A stretch of 64,000 nucleotides of DNA from Psychrobacter immobilis (lineage in GTDB: Bacteria > Pseudomonadota > Gammaproteobacteria > Pseudomonadales > Moraxellaceae), in NCBI RefSeq assembly GCF_904846235.1, contig NZ_CAJGZN010000002.1, forward strand, positions 62,001-126,000, written 5' to 3'. A program made the translations under genes and the position numbers. This document shows, piece after piece, positions 53,192-62,350 of the stretch (within the stretch, counting starts at the first letter, position 1; every line of letters begins with the position of its first letter). The notes beneath the pieces are model-generated. The model saw only the letters and a program-made list of their open reading frames with translations, did no database searches and was not told the DNA's origin.

Positions 53192-55321
53192 ATGCAGCAA
53201 TTGGGTTTTCGTTCCGTATTTGCCAAACTATTTGCCAGCGTTATGCTGGCACTTACTTTATTTGCTGTGGCAATGGTGCTGTTGACCCAACTTGTTCATG
53301 ACAAAGACGCTGGCATACGCTCAGAAATATTAGCCACACAGATTCTAGGACAAATTGATCCATTCTTACACGAATTAAATATCTCCATCAGCAAAGACAA
53401 TCGTTTGCAGTCTCGTTTTATGCTGGCTGTCGTTAAGAAAAGCTTTGATATTTTTGATGAATCACTGCAAGCGAAAATGGGATTGTATGACAGCGAAGGT
53501 CGGCTGCTTATGCAAACTGACAATAGCGACCTACCCCTAGAGCTTCCCCCTACTCCGTCTTTGTTCTCGCGCGTTTTTCCGTCACTTGCAGATACATCAC
53601 CTACTAAGCAAGCCCAAGTGTATAGCAGTACGGGTTACACCTTATTATACGAATCACGTCTAACGCCTAAAAAACCTGTCCTTTCTGCAGCCTTGAACTT
53701 GTTCACTGGTACGTTACTACTGCTACTCATCATGGCAGGTGTGCTATGGTTGATTGCCCGGACGATGACGTGGCGTATTGACCAGTTGAGCCAACAAATG
53801 ACTCAATTGGGTGATGGTGATTTTACGGTGCGAGTGAATGCACGTGGTAATGATGAAATCGCTGCACTAGCACGTGGATTCAACCAAGCAGCACAAAAAA
53901 TTGAACACTTAATTGATGCCAATAATTTACTATTAGCACATGCCTCTCATGAGCTACGCACACCGATTACACGTATTCGCCTACAGATTGAAATGATGGA
54001 TATGTTGGCTGGTGCGCTACCAACTGATACCAAAGCAAAGTTCGATAAACGGGCACAAGCAATCAATAGAGACTTGTCAGGTCTTAATGACTTAGTAGAA
54101 AGCATATTATTGGTTAGCCGTTTGGATGCAGGTCATGCCTTACAGCAAGTTGAAAACTTAGATTTGTATGATCTGGTAAATCAAGAACGTCAGCACTATC
54201 CTGAAGCCACGCTGATTGGTGAGCACATCGTGATAGATGGTCAGTCATCAATGTTGACTCATTTGATTCGTAATTTACTTACCAACGCTATGCTACATGG
54301 CAAGCCGCCTGTTACGGTATTGCTATACGGTGTTCAGAGCATAGAAGAAGCCGGAACTGTGCCCGACTATCTATTACAAACAGTGCTATGCAGCAGCTTT
54401 GTCGATTACAACAGTTTAGACTTTGACGATTATGAAGAAAACGCTGATGCCAAGGTAATTGAACACCAAACTGCTAAGCAGGAAGCTACTAGTTCGGTTG
54501 ATAAAAATAAATCAGAAACGACTGACTCAATAGTAGAGCTACCAACGCCGACTATCTACAAAAACGGTGAGGATATAGCTGCTAACAATGAGAATAACGA
54601 GAGCAATGATGATGCCAGCCTTGATAACGGCCTTTCAGATGAAAGCTTGATAGACAATGCTAGCAAACCCCAACCTACTACTGGCGAATCTTCACTACTT
54701 GCTGACTATTACAGCTTTACCAGTGAATTAACTGACAGAATTAAGAAAGTTATTTGGAAGGCTGTTCCAGACTCTACTGAACCTGCTAGCGACGCCGATA
54801 ATACCAACAATGCTAACGTGACTGAAGTAGCATCAACAAGCTCTATAAGCAACGTAGAAAGCGAGAATACTGGCACTCTTATCGAGAACAGTGTTCAAAA
54901 ATCAGATAGTTCTATTACTGATGCCGCTACTAAAAATAACGGCTCAAATAATACGAAAGATGACGCCAAATCTAATAGCTCAAACAATGAGAACTCAGGC
55001 GCAGTCGTGCGTAAAGAAGGCTTATTTGCCAAGCATATGAAAAAAGCCAAAACTGAACCTGAACGTCCTCTGCCAAAATATGCCGTGCTGGCTGTAATCG
55101 ACGAAGGCACTGGTATCCCTGAAGGCAAACGAGAAGAAGTCTTCAGTCCATTTGTACGTTTGCAGCAAAAAAATAAAGGCTCTGGATTAGGGTTGTCTTT
55201 AGTCTCACAAATCGTTACCGCTCATCAAGGGCGCATTATTACAGATACGCTAAATGGTCATACTAGATTTTTAGTGACTATCCCAATTCATCATGATCCT
55301 CATTACAACTATCACGAGTAA
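53192..55321 (+). CDS. sensor histidine kinase with a roughly 240-residue insertion in its ATPase domain
   Basis: A 709-residue protein. TM1 (about 12-34), a periplasmic sensor (about 35-168), TM2 (about 170-190) and HAMP lead to the phospho-accepting H253 in HASHELRTPITRI. The N box NLLTNAMLHG lies near 364. The G1 box VIDEGTGIPEG is only at about 635, then the F box FSPFVRL and G2 GSGLGLSLVSQI. In ordinary kinases the N and G1 boxes are about 25-40 residues apart. The extra block is rich in Asn, Ser, Asp, Thr and Glu and looks disordered. The reading frame is intact, so this is an insertion and not a frameshift. Confidence 0.92.
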   Translation: MQQLGFRSVFAKLFASVMLALTLFAVAMVLLTQLVHDKDAGIRSEILATQILGQIDPFLHELNISISKDNRLQSRFMLAVVKKSFDIFDESLQAKMGLYDSEGRLLMQTDNSDLPLELPPTPSLFSRVFPSLADTSPTKQAQVYSSTGYTLLYESRLTPKKPVLSAALNLFTGTLLLLLIMAGVLWLIARTMTWRIDQLSQQMTQLGDGDFTVRVNARGNDEIAALARGFNQAAQKIEHLIDANNLLLAHASHELRTPITRIRLQIEMMDMLAGALPTDTKAKFDKRAQAINRDLSGLNDLVESILLVSRLDAGHALQQVENLDLYDLVNQERQHYPEATLIGEHIVIDGQSSMLTHLIRNLLTNAMLHGKPPVTVLLYGVQSIEEAGTVPDYLLQTVLCSSFVDYNSLDFDDYEENADAKVIEHQTAKQEATSSVDKNKSETTDSIVELPTPTIYKNGEDIAANNENNESNDDASLDNGLSDESLIDNASKPQPTTGESSLLADYYSFTSELTDRIKKVIWKAVPDSTEPASDADNTNNANVTEVASTSSISNVESENTGTLIENSVQKSDSSITDAATKNNGSNNTKDDAKSNSSNNENSGAVVRKEGLFAKHMKKAKTEPERPLPKYAVLAVIDEGTGIPEGKREEVFSPFVRLQQKNKGSGLGLSLVSQIVTAHQGRIITDTLNGHTRFLVTIPIHHDPHYNYHE

Positions 55322-55577
55322 TCAATCCCCATCATTATATAGATAGCTATCACGCTGTCACCTTCACATTTGCCATTTTAACTGCTTATTCTTAATAGCT
55401 ATTAATCATAAGCCGGACACGTATGTGCATATCCAAAGTGCCTGATAATATGCTATATTACCGCCCCTTATTATACGGTTATTGACTGTTGTCGTTTTGA
55501 CAAGCTTCTTACATATTGAAAGAGGCCTGATGACGCGTTTTTAACCATTAAAAAATTTATTAAATTTTGAGCCCTCC

Positions 55578-56348
55578 ATGAATGACATGATTGTCTTAAA
55601 CGATGTGACCAAAAGTTTTTTAAGCGACCGATCAATCAAAGACAAAGACGGCAAACCACATTGGTTTACCGCTGTTGAGCCGACATCTCTGACTATCAAA
55701 CAAGGCGAAATCTTTGGTCTAATGGGTTATTCAGGGGCAGGTAAATCTACCTTATTGCGCCTAATTAACATGCTTGAGCGTCCAGATTCGGGTCAAGTCG
55801 TGATAGATGGTACTGACCTAACCACGCTGTCTGCCAGTGAGCTACGCATTGCCCGTCATAATATCAGTATGATTTTTCAGCAGTTTAATCTGATGTCTAA
55901 TCAAACGGTTTTTGACAACGTGGCATTTAACTTGAAAATCTCTGGTTATCCAAGTCGCGACATTCATAAGCGCGTCATGGATTGTCTTGCGATTGTTGAT
56001 TTGACCGATCGTGCTGGCCACTATCCTGCGCAGCTATCAGGCGGACAAAAACAGCGTGTGGGTATTGCTCGCGCGATTGCCCCTAGTCCAAAAGTATTGT
56101 TGGCCGATGAGCCAACCAGTGCGCTTGACCCTGCAACGACCCGTAGTTTGCTAACTTGTCTGCGCGATATCAATGAGCAGCTTGGCGTGACTATCGTCAT
56201 CGTGACCCATGAGATGAGTGTTATTCGTAGACTTTGCGATCGCGCAGCATTATTGCATCAAGGACAACTATTAGAAGTTGCGGATGTGCGAGACGGTCTG
56301 ATTCAAGCAACCACCCCGATTGGCAAAGGCCTAGTCGTCGAGGACTAA
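55578..56348 (+). CDS. metN: methionine ABC transporter ATP-binding protein, short form
   Basis: A 256-residue ABC ATPase: Walker A GYSGAGKST (50-58), Q-loop IFQQFNLM, signature LSGGQKQRVGIARAI, Walker B VLLADEPTSALDP, and the H-loop His in VTHEMSVI. MetN identity comes from sequence and from metI/metQ next to it. It lacks the roughly 90-residue C-terminal NIL (ACT-like) domain that in E. coli MetN binds methionine and inhibits transport. It powers D/L-methionine import. Confidence 0.9.
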   Translation: MNDMIVLNDVTKSFLSDRSIKDKDGKPHWFTAVEPTSLTIKQGEIFGLMGYSGAGKSTLLRLINMLERPDSGQVVIDGTDLTTLSASELRIARHNISMIFQQFNLMSNQTVFDNVAFNLKISGYPSRDIHKRVMDCLAIVDLTDRAGHYPAQLSGGQKQRVGIARAIAPSPKVLLADEPTSALDPATTRSLLTCLRDINEQLGVTIVIVTHEMSVIRRLCDRAALLHQGQLLEVADVRDGLIQATTPIGKGLVVED

Positions 56349-56367
56349 TGAGGCAGGAGAAATAGAT

Positions 56368-57054
56368 ATGTTAACTGGTACTGAATTATCCGCCTCTATA
56401 GACAAGCTACTTGTGTTACGCAAAGAGATCGTGAGCGCGTTTATTGATACGTTTGTGATGCTTGGTATTTCCACCACGGTCGCAATCGTCATCGGTGGAC
56501 TGTTTGGCGTATTCTTGTTTTTGTCTAGTGATCGACAGTTTTTGCAAAACAAGACGTTGTACGGTGTGCTTGGCGGTATTACCAACTTTATGCGTGCTTT
56601 CCCTTTCGTGATTTTGATGATTGCAATGAGTCCGTTTACCAAGGCCATCGTTGGTACAGGTATCGGACCGATCGCTGCATCACTGGTACTTGCTATCGCT
56701 GGTTCGTTTTATTTTGCGCGTTTGGTCGAGCAAAATTTACGTGAAGTGCCGCGCGGTATTATCGAGGCAACCGAATCGATGGGTGCACGACCTTTTACCA
56801 TTATTAAAGTATTACTCAATGAAGCGCGCTCAGGTTTAGTATTGTCAGTCACTATTCTTTGTATCAGCTTGCTCTCTTATTCAGCGGCGGCTGGTATGAT
56901 TGGTGGTGGCGGTTTGGGTGATCTAGCCATTCGTTATGGCTATTATCGCTATCAAACCGAGGTAATGATTTTTATCGTGATTGTACTATCCATCATGGTT
57001 ATCTCGATTCAAGCCTCTGGTAACTGGCTCGCCAATCGTTTAGACAAACGTTAA
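56368..57054 (+). CDS. metI: methionine ABC transporter permease
   Basis: A 228-residue permease with five to six membrane segments. The EAA loop EATESMGARPFTIIKVLLNEA and the flanking PRGI pattern fit MetI. It starts 19 bases after metN, with GGCAGGAG before the ATG. A strong hairpin terminator lies 80 bases after its stop, separating metNI from metQ. Confidence 0.93.
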   Translation: MLTGTELSASIDKLLVLRKEIVSAFIDTFVMLGISTTVAIVIGGLFGVFLFLSSDRQFLQNKTLYGVLGGITNFMRAFPFVILMIAMSPFTKAIVGTGIGPIAASLVLAIAGSFYFARLVEQNLREVPRGIIEATESMGARPFTIIKVLLNEARSGLVLSVTILCISLLSYSAAAGMIGGGGLGDLAIRYGYYRYQTEVMIFIVIVLSIMVISIQASGNWLANRLDKR

Positions 57055-57135
57055 ACCGCTTTAGAGAATACTTGACTTTACGAGCGACTAGGTTTATTTT
57101 TGGCAACACTCAACCCTTATCTCAGCTCTTACAAC

Positions 57136-57170
57136 AAAAGCAGCATTACTATTTATAATGTTGCTTTTTT
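57136..57170 (+). terminator. terminator between metI and metQ
   Basis: AGCAGCATTA and TAATGTTGCT pair with one G-T pair, followed by TTTTTT. It implies that metQ has its own promoter or relies on read-through. Confidence 0.88.
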
Positions 57171-57224
57171 AATGTTCAGACGATAAACGTTTTACTCAAC
57201 CCCATTCATTATTAAGGACATATT

Positions 57225-58202
57225 ATGAAATTAACAGATATCAGCCGTCAGTTAGCTACCGCATTTGCCGCTGTTGGTGTATCAGGTCTAGTCTTAGTCG
57301 GTTGCAGCAATTCATCAGCGCCAGAAGCAACTAAAGAGCCAGTAACCGAAGGTACCACTGCAGAAACTGCCGCTAGCGATATCGATCCTGACCATACCAA
57401 AATCGTTATTGGTACGACTGAAGGCGATTTTGCTGATATGGTTCGTAACCAAGTGAAGAGCACGCTTGAAGCTCAAGGTTATGAAGTTGAGTTGATTGCT
57501 TTTACTGATTATGTCCGTCCTAACCTTGCATTGGCTGAAGGCGATTTGGATATCAACATCTTCCAACATAAGCCTTACCTTGATACCTTCAAAAAAGAAA
57601 ACAACCTTGATTTGGTTGAAGTATTCCAAGTACCAACGGCTCCACTTGGCATCTACTCAGGTAAAAAGACTAGCCTTGACGCTGCATTCAAAGGTATGAG
57701 TGTTTCTGCACCAAACGATCCAAGTAACTTTGCTCGTGCTTTGGTAATGATGGATGATCTTGGTTGGATTACCCTAAAAGACGACATCGATCCATTGACT
57801 GCGTCAAAAGCTGATATTGCTGACAACAGCAAATACGATATCGAAATCGTTGAGCTAGAAGCTGCTCAATTACCACGCGCACGTGATGAAGTTGACTTCG
57901 CAGTTATCAACGGTAACTATGCTACTGACTCTGGTATCAAATTGACCGAAGCATTGTTCCAAGAGCCAAGCTTTGCTTATGTAAACTGGTCAGCGATCAA
58001 ATCTGCTGATACTGGTAAAAAATGGGTTGAAGATGTGACCAACGCTTATAACTCAGAAGCTTTCAAAAAGTACGCTCATGAAACGTTCCCTGGCTACAAG
58101 TACCCAAAAATCTGGGGTACTGATCATAGCGCACATACGGACACTGCTGCTAAAACTGAAAGCGCTGACGCTCCAGAAACTGCAGAAGCTGCTGCTCAGT
58201 AA
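57225..58202 (+). CDS. metQ: methionine-binding lipoprotein
   Basis: A 325-residue NlpA/MetQ-family substrate-binding lipoprotein. The signal ends LVLVGC (C27). The core has KIVIGTTEGDFADMVRNQVK in segments, GYEVELIAFTDYVRPNLALAEGDLDINIFQHKPYLD in segments, and FAVINGNYA. It delivers methionine to MetNI. The C-terminal 30 residues are Ala/Thr/Glu-rich and appear disordered, an addition to the usual length of about 270. It is separated from metI by a terminator. Confidence 0.95.
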   Translation: MKLTDISRQLATAFAAVGVSGLVLVGCSNSSAPEATKEPVTEGTTAETAASDIDPDHTKIVIGTTEGDFADMVRNQVKSTLEAQGYEVELIAFTDYVRPNLALAEGDLDINIFQHKPYLDTFKKENNLDLVEVFQVPTAPLGIYSGKKTSLDAAFKGMSVSAPNDPSNFARALVMMDDLGWITLKDDIDPLTASKADIADNSKYDIEIVELEAAQLPRARDEVDFAVINGNYATDSGIKLTEALFQEPSFAYVNWSAIKSADTGKKWVEDVTNAYNSEAFKKYAHETFPGYKYPKIWGTDHSAHTDTAAKTESADAPETAEAAAQ

Positions 58203-58529
58203 GACTTTAAATCAAAATTACCTAGTTTTTTAGGTGTTATGATTGATAGAAACGCCCATTACTTAGAGTGATGGGCGTTTTTTTGTCTTTAATTTTGGGA
58301 GTGCTGTCTTCCAATACCGTTATTAAAAGACTAACTGTGCATTAAATAACTATCAAAAATCACGTTACAGCCTGTTTGCCCTTTGTAGGAAACCGTCACT
58401 CACGCTTCCACTTGTTCTTGGTTTTTCTTATAGTGGACAGGCTTAATAGTAATTTACTCGTTAGACCATACTATTGATGACATTTAAAACTAATGAAAAT
58501 TATAAGACACACATAACAAGGATAATAAT
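58203..58529. other. 327-base gap between metQ and the aldo/keto reductase gene
   Basis: It holds the metQ terminator and the upstream region of the reductase, with AAGGATAATAAT just before its ATG. Nothing else is recognised. Confidence 0.5.
58250..58284 (+). terminator. terminator of metQ
   Basis: AACGCCCATTACT and AGTGATGGGCGTT form a 13-bp stem containing one G-T pair, followed by T7. Confidence 0.93.
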
Positions 58530-59378
58530 ATGAGCGCTAAAAACTATAATATTCGTACCGCTGGACAAGCAAACATCCCCATCCTAGGGCTAGGTACTTG
58601 GCAGTCAACTGGGCAAGACTGCGTAGATGTGGTCAAAAAAGCGTTAGAAATGGGGTATGAGCATATCGATACCGCTCAAGCTTATGGCAATGAAAAAGAA
58701 GTTGGCGAAGGTATCAGACAGTCAGGCGTGGCTCGTGATAAGTTCTTTTTGACTACCAAGATTTTTCCAGATGATATGAAGTTTGAGCCAGAAAAACTGG
58801 TCGCAGCAGCAAAACGTTCTTTGGAAGATTTGGGTACAGATTATGTCGATCTGTTGCTATTGCACTGGCCTGATGACCGCGTGCCATTATCTGAGACCAT
58901 TCCTGCGCTGTGTGAACTCCAAAAGCAAGGCTTGACGCGTCATATTGGTGTTTCAAACTTCAATATCGCTAATATCATTGAAGCCAAAAAATATGCTGAT
59001 GTGCCTATCGTCGTGAACCAAGTAGAGTTTCATCCGTTTATTAAGCAAAACACATTGCAGACCTTCTTGAATAATCATCATATTCTACTAGAAGCCTACT
59101 CGCCATTAGCGCGTGGTGATGTATTTGATAACGAAGTGATTAAAGAGATTGCAAATAAGCACAACGTCACACCAGCACAAATCTCACTAGCATGGATCTT
59201 ATCAGACAAGCATCGTGTGGCTATTCCAAAAACATCTAACCCTGATCACTTGCAAGGCAATCTAGATGCCATTAAGGTTGAGTTAAGTGCAGATGAGTTA
59301 GAAAAAATCGGTAACTTAGCCAGCTCTGACGGTCGTAAAATTGAGCACCCTGACTATAGCCCAGTATGGGATGACTAA
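58530..59378 (+). CDS. aldo/keto reductase
   Basis: A 282-residue TIM-barrel reductase. The catalytic tetrad is visible: D47 and Y52 in HIDTAQAYGNE, K77 in TTKIF, and H112 in LLHWPD. The NADPH-binding signature IPKTSNPDHL is present. It belongs to the AKR group of small-aldehyde reductases (2,5-diketo-D-gluconate reductase/YvgN-like). The substrate is unknown. It is a single-gene unit with its own terminator. Confidence 0.93.
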   Translation: MSAKNYNIRTAGQANIPILGLGTWQSTGQDCVDVVKKALEMGYEHIDTAQAYGNEKEVGEGIRQSGVARDKFFLTTKIFPDDMKFEPEKLVAAAKRSLEDLGTDYVDLLLLHWPDDRVPLSETIPALCELQKQGLTRHIGVSNFNIANIIEAKKYADVPIVVNQVEFHPFIKQNTLQTFLNNHHILLEAYSPLARGDVFDNEVIKEIANKHNVTPAQISLAWILSDKHRVAIPKTSNPDHLQGNLDAIKVELSADELEKIGNLASSDGRKIEHPDYSPVWDD

Positions 59379-59423
59379 CAGGGTTAATAAGTACGATTAA
59401 CTGATTAGCTAAACGCAGCAAAA

Positions 59424-59454
59424 TAAAAAGCCACCGATAATCGGTGGCTTTTTT
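59424..59454. terminator. bidirectional terminator between the reductase gene and ccmE
   Basis: AAGCCACCGATAATCGGTGG is the hairpin (CCACCGA paired with TCGGTGG), followed by a T-run and preceded by A-rich sequence. It serves both converging genes. Confidence 0.93.
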
Positions 59455-59478
59455 ATATGGTACGAAAGCTTATAATCA

Positions 59479-59979
59479 TTACTGCTGTAGCGTTTCGGTC
59501 TCATGAATCTTTTCAGCAGGATTATACTGTTCAGAAGTAGGTATCGCTCCGCTGCGATTATTTTCTTTCATAGATTTGGCGACTTCTGGTGGCATATAGT
59601 TTTCGTCATGCTTAGCCAGTACTTCCCCAGCAACGAAAGTATCTCCCTGCATTTTACCCGTAGCTACGACGCCTGAGTTTTCAGCAAATAGGTCTGGCAG
59701 AATACCTTGGTAAGTCACTGGCACGGTTGATTGAAAATCAGTAATCGCAAACTCAACATTTAATGGATTGTCTGCTGCACGCTGAACACTACCGGCAACC
59801 ACCATACCACCAGCACGAATACGTTTGTCTTGAGGCGCTTCGCCTTGGGCAATAGCGGTTGCATCAAAGTAGTAGTCAGTTTGCTGCCCGATGGCATAGA
59901 TAACCAACATAACTGCTACTGCCGCACCTGCCAGCGTAAACATAACCCACGTCAGTTTTTTCCGACGAACTGCATTCAT
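59479..59979 (-). CDS. ccmE: haem chaperone CcmE
   Basis: A 166-residue protein. An N-terminal membrane anchor (about 9-30) is followed by an OB-fold domain. The haem-binding H124 and the nearby Y128 are in [23 protein letters not shown] is also typical. CcmE carries haem from CcmABCD to the cytochrome c assembly complex in the periplasm. It is the last gene of the ccm cluster visible here; ccmFGH are not in the window. Confidence 0.95.
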   Translation of the reverse strand: MNAVRRKKLTWVMFTLAGAAVAVMLVIYAIGQQTDYYFDATAIAQGEAPQDKRIRAGGMVVAGSVQRAADNPLNVEFAITDFQSTVPVTYQGILPDLFAENSGVVATGKMQGDTFVAGEVLAKHDENYMPPEVAKSMKENNRSGAIPTSEQYNPAEKIHETETLQQ

Positions 59980-60222
59980 ACCACTACCCCATTAATGAGT
60001 CACTGTTTTAGGATCCATAATCAATCTACAAAACAGAAAAATTTGAAGAAACCACCATTAGAAAAACGTTCTAAAAATGTCTTTCTAATCGTACTCTTCT
60101 AGTCGCTATATGGTAGCATTTTTCAGACAAATCAATAAGCCTCATCACTGCCTATAAGGTCATATTTTTGTCAGTGTAAGGATACGGTTTCTTACGCTAA
60201 AACCATGATATTAAGATGATTT

Positions 60223-60453
60223 TTATTCAGATTGCCTAATCACAGAAGTCACAGGCGTTGAGGTTTTGGTCGTCCGTTGTGCTTGACGCGCTTGCTGGAT
60301 GGTCAGCTGTTTGATAAGTGACTGTCGCTGTCTGCGGCTATAGATAATAAATGCCAACATCACGCCGATCGTTATCGCCCAGCACGACCACACAAAAACC
60401 CCATGCTTACCCATGGCGAAAAACTCAGATACGCTATAAAAGTAAGGCTGCAT
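60223..60453 (-). CDS. ccmD: haem exporter accessory protein CcmD
   Basis: A 76-residue protein with one membrane helix (GVFVWSCWAITIGVMLAFII in part) and a basic cytoplasmic tail. Position (16 bases after ccmC) and the SEFFAMGKHGVFVW start identify CcmD. It helps release haem-loaded CcmE from CcmABC. A 243-base gap separates it from ccmE. Confidence 0.88.
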   Translation of the reverse strand: MQPYFYSVSEFFAMGKHGVFVWSCWAITIGVMLAFIIYSRRQRQSLIKQLTIQQARQAQRTTKTSTPVTSVIRQSE

Positions 60454-60469
60454 AGTATTTTCCTAGCCG

Positions 60470-61258
60470 TTATTTGTGTTGACCACGAATGTATTCTTTA
60501 ACCCACGCTTTGCCTTGATCACGGTATAGAATCAGCGTGTTGGTACGATAAATCGCTAATGTCGCAACCAGTAAATAGCTGCCGATAATCATCAGTAACA
60601 ATGGCATCCACATATCTGCCGACATCTTTGGTGCGGCGGTCAAACTAAAGGTCGCGCCTTGATGCAAGGTATTCCACCACTCTACTGAGTACTTGATAAT
60701 AGGCAGGTTCACTGCGCCCACGATAGATAAAATAGCAGCCGCTTTACCACGATTGGCCGTATGCTCAAAAGCGGCAAACAGTGCCATCACGCCCGCGTAT
60801 AGAAACGCCAATATCAGCATTGACGTAAGGCGTGCGTCCCATACCCAGTAAGTACCCCATGTTGGCTTTGCCCAGATAGAGCCTGTAAGCAGACTGATGA
60901 CACACAGCAAAAACCCCATCGGGGCAAGTGCCTGCGCGACCAAACTGGCCGTCTTAATCTTCCATACCAAATAAATCACTCCCAGAACTGCAAGGGAAAA
61001 ATAGATAGAAATGGCAAGACTGGCCGCTGGCACATGGATAAAGATAATGCGATAGCTATTGCCCTGAAGATAATCAGGCGGCGCAAAAGCAAGGCCCCAT
61101 ACGCTACCAATGAGCAAACAGAGACTGGCTAGTATCGCTAACCACTTGACCCAAGGGCTAAAGATACGAAAAAACTGCTTGGTACCCACAGTGGTCAAGA
61201 AACCCTGCCAAATGCGCTGCCACAAGCTAGGGGATGAGACGTTATTCAGGTTGGGCAT
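60470..61258 (-). CDS. ccmC: haem transporter CcmC
   Basis: A 262-residue protein with six membrane helices. The Trp-rich haem-handling motif WGTYWVWDARLTS is present, with ligand His in IIFIHVPAAS and in FEHTANRGKA. It places haem on CcmE. It is separated from ccmB by 300 bases that hold a 14-base tandem repeat, unusual in an operon that is otherwise compact here. Confidence 0.95.
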   Translation of the reverse strand: MPNLNNVSSPSLWQRIWQGFLTTVGTKQFFRIFSPWVKWLAILASLCLLIGSVWGLAFAPPDYLQGNSYRIIFIHVPAASLAISIYFSLAVLGVIYLVWKIKTASLVAQALAPMGFLLCVISLLTGSIWAKPTWGTYWVWDARLTSMLILAFLYAGVMALFAAFEHTANRGKAAAILSIVGAVNLPIIKYSVEWWNTLHQGATFSLTAAPKMSADMWMPLLLMIIGSYLLVATLAIYRTNTLILYRDQGKAWVKEYIRGQHK

Positions 61259-61558
61259 GGGAAGAAACCTATTACACAGCTTACTGGCGATAAATGATGT
61301 GGTCTATAAAAGCACCACTATCAACTCACCTGCTGGCGTTAAACACTGGATAGAATCTACAAAGAGCTGTTTACGTATTCAGTTGACTATTATAGCAAAA
61401 TTGCCAGTTTTCACCACGGTGTTAATACATGTGATGTAGATAACTAGTTTTCGATGGCTAGGCTTAGATGGCTAGGTTCAGATAACTAGATTTATATTGC
61501 TAGGTTTAGATAATCAAATTTCGAAATCTGGACTTTAGGATTACAAAACGCAAATCAT
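61259..61558. other. 300-base gap between ccmB and ccmC
   Basis: It includes the 14-bp tandem repeats at 61439-61522. No gene is visible. Confidence 0.6.
61439..61522. repeat. 14-bp tandem repeat, six degenerate copies
   Basis: The units are GATAACTAGTTTTC, GATGGCTAGGCTTA, GATGGCTAGGTTCA, GATAACTAGATTTA, TATTGCTAGGTTTA and GATAATCAAATTTC. Five of the six have CTAG at the same place. The array lies inside the ccm gene cluster. Confidence 0.88.
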
Positions 61559-62305
61559 TTAATTAAGCCATGACATTTTTAAAGTGGTAGCAATCACCCA
61601 TGGCATGACTAAGACAGAAATAATACTTCCTGCTAGTAATAAGGCTAGAATAGGCAAACCGTTCAGCCCAGAAGCAAATAAATCAACCGCACCTGTAGCA
61701 AAAATCAATACTGGCAACTGCATTGGTAAAGCAATCAAAGGAACTAATACTGCGCCATTCTTCAATGATAGCGTCAAACTACTGGCTACTGCTGATAGCA
61801 TTAGGAGCATTGGACTACCTGTCACGATAGAAGCCATCAATATCCACGCTTCAAACCAACTAAGCTGAAATAACGGCACGGCAAGCAAACTAAGCGCCGC
61901 CACAATACCACTGCTAAAAATCCAATGAATGACCAGTCTAATCAGCACCCATAACGGTAGTGACGCTTTGGCCACGACCAATTGCGCAAGCGTACCATTA
62001 TCAAGCGCAGGCTTAAATAATCCATCAACGCCCATTACCAGTGACAGCAACGCAGCAATCCACACGGCTGATACGCCCAGACGCTGCAATAGCGCAGGCT
62101 CACTACCCACTGCCAACGGAAACAAAGTAATAATCACTAAGAATAGTACTAATGGATACAACCATTGTACCGCTCCTTGCTGCTTGACTTGCCATTCGCG
62201 TCGCCACAGCTGCATAAACCCAATACTGCGAGGTGCTACGACAATAGCATTTGGACTTTTATTCATGGCTGCTACTGATCCTACTTGTATTGGGCTGTCT
62301 GTCAT
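61559..62305 (-). CDS. ccmB: haem exporter subunit CcmB
   Basis: A protein of about 248 residues with six membrane segments. LWRREWQVKQQGAVQWLYPLVLF (in segments) opens the family domain, and later GNGAVLVPLI-like KNGAVLVPLIALPMQLPVLIF is diagnostic. With CcmA and CcmC it forms the haem-handling ABC complex. ATG 62305 is chosen because AAGGA lies six bases upstream; it gives an N-terminal extension of about 25 residues over the usual length. It starts 45 bases after ccmA. Confidence 0.92.
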   Translation of the reverse strand: MTDSPIQVGSVAAMNKSPNAIVVAPRSIGFMQLWRREWQVKQQGAVQWLYPLVLFLVIITLFPLAVGSEPALLQRLGVSAVWIAALLSLVMGVDGLFKPALDNGTLAQLVVAKASLPLWVLIRLVIHWIFSSGIVAALSLLAVPLFQLSWFEAWILMASIVTGSPMLLMLSAVASSLTLSLKNGAVLVPLIALPMQLPVLIFATGAVDLFASGLNGLPILALLLAGSIISVLVMPWVIATTLKMSWLN

Positions 62306-62350
62306 TATTTGTCCTTGCACATATACTGATGGTACTGATAGCAATCAAAC

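Noticed and set aside
53192-55321. Frameshift or assembly error as the cause of the kinase insertion
   Set aside because: The frame is continuous, with sensible codons on both sides, and the ATPase boxes after the insert are in the same frame and intact.
55322-55577. SAM riboswitch before metN
   Set aside because: I looked for the SAM-I and SAM-II core sequences here and in the metI-metQ gap and found none.
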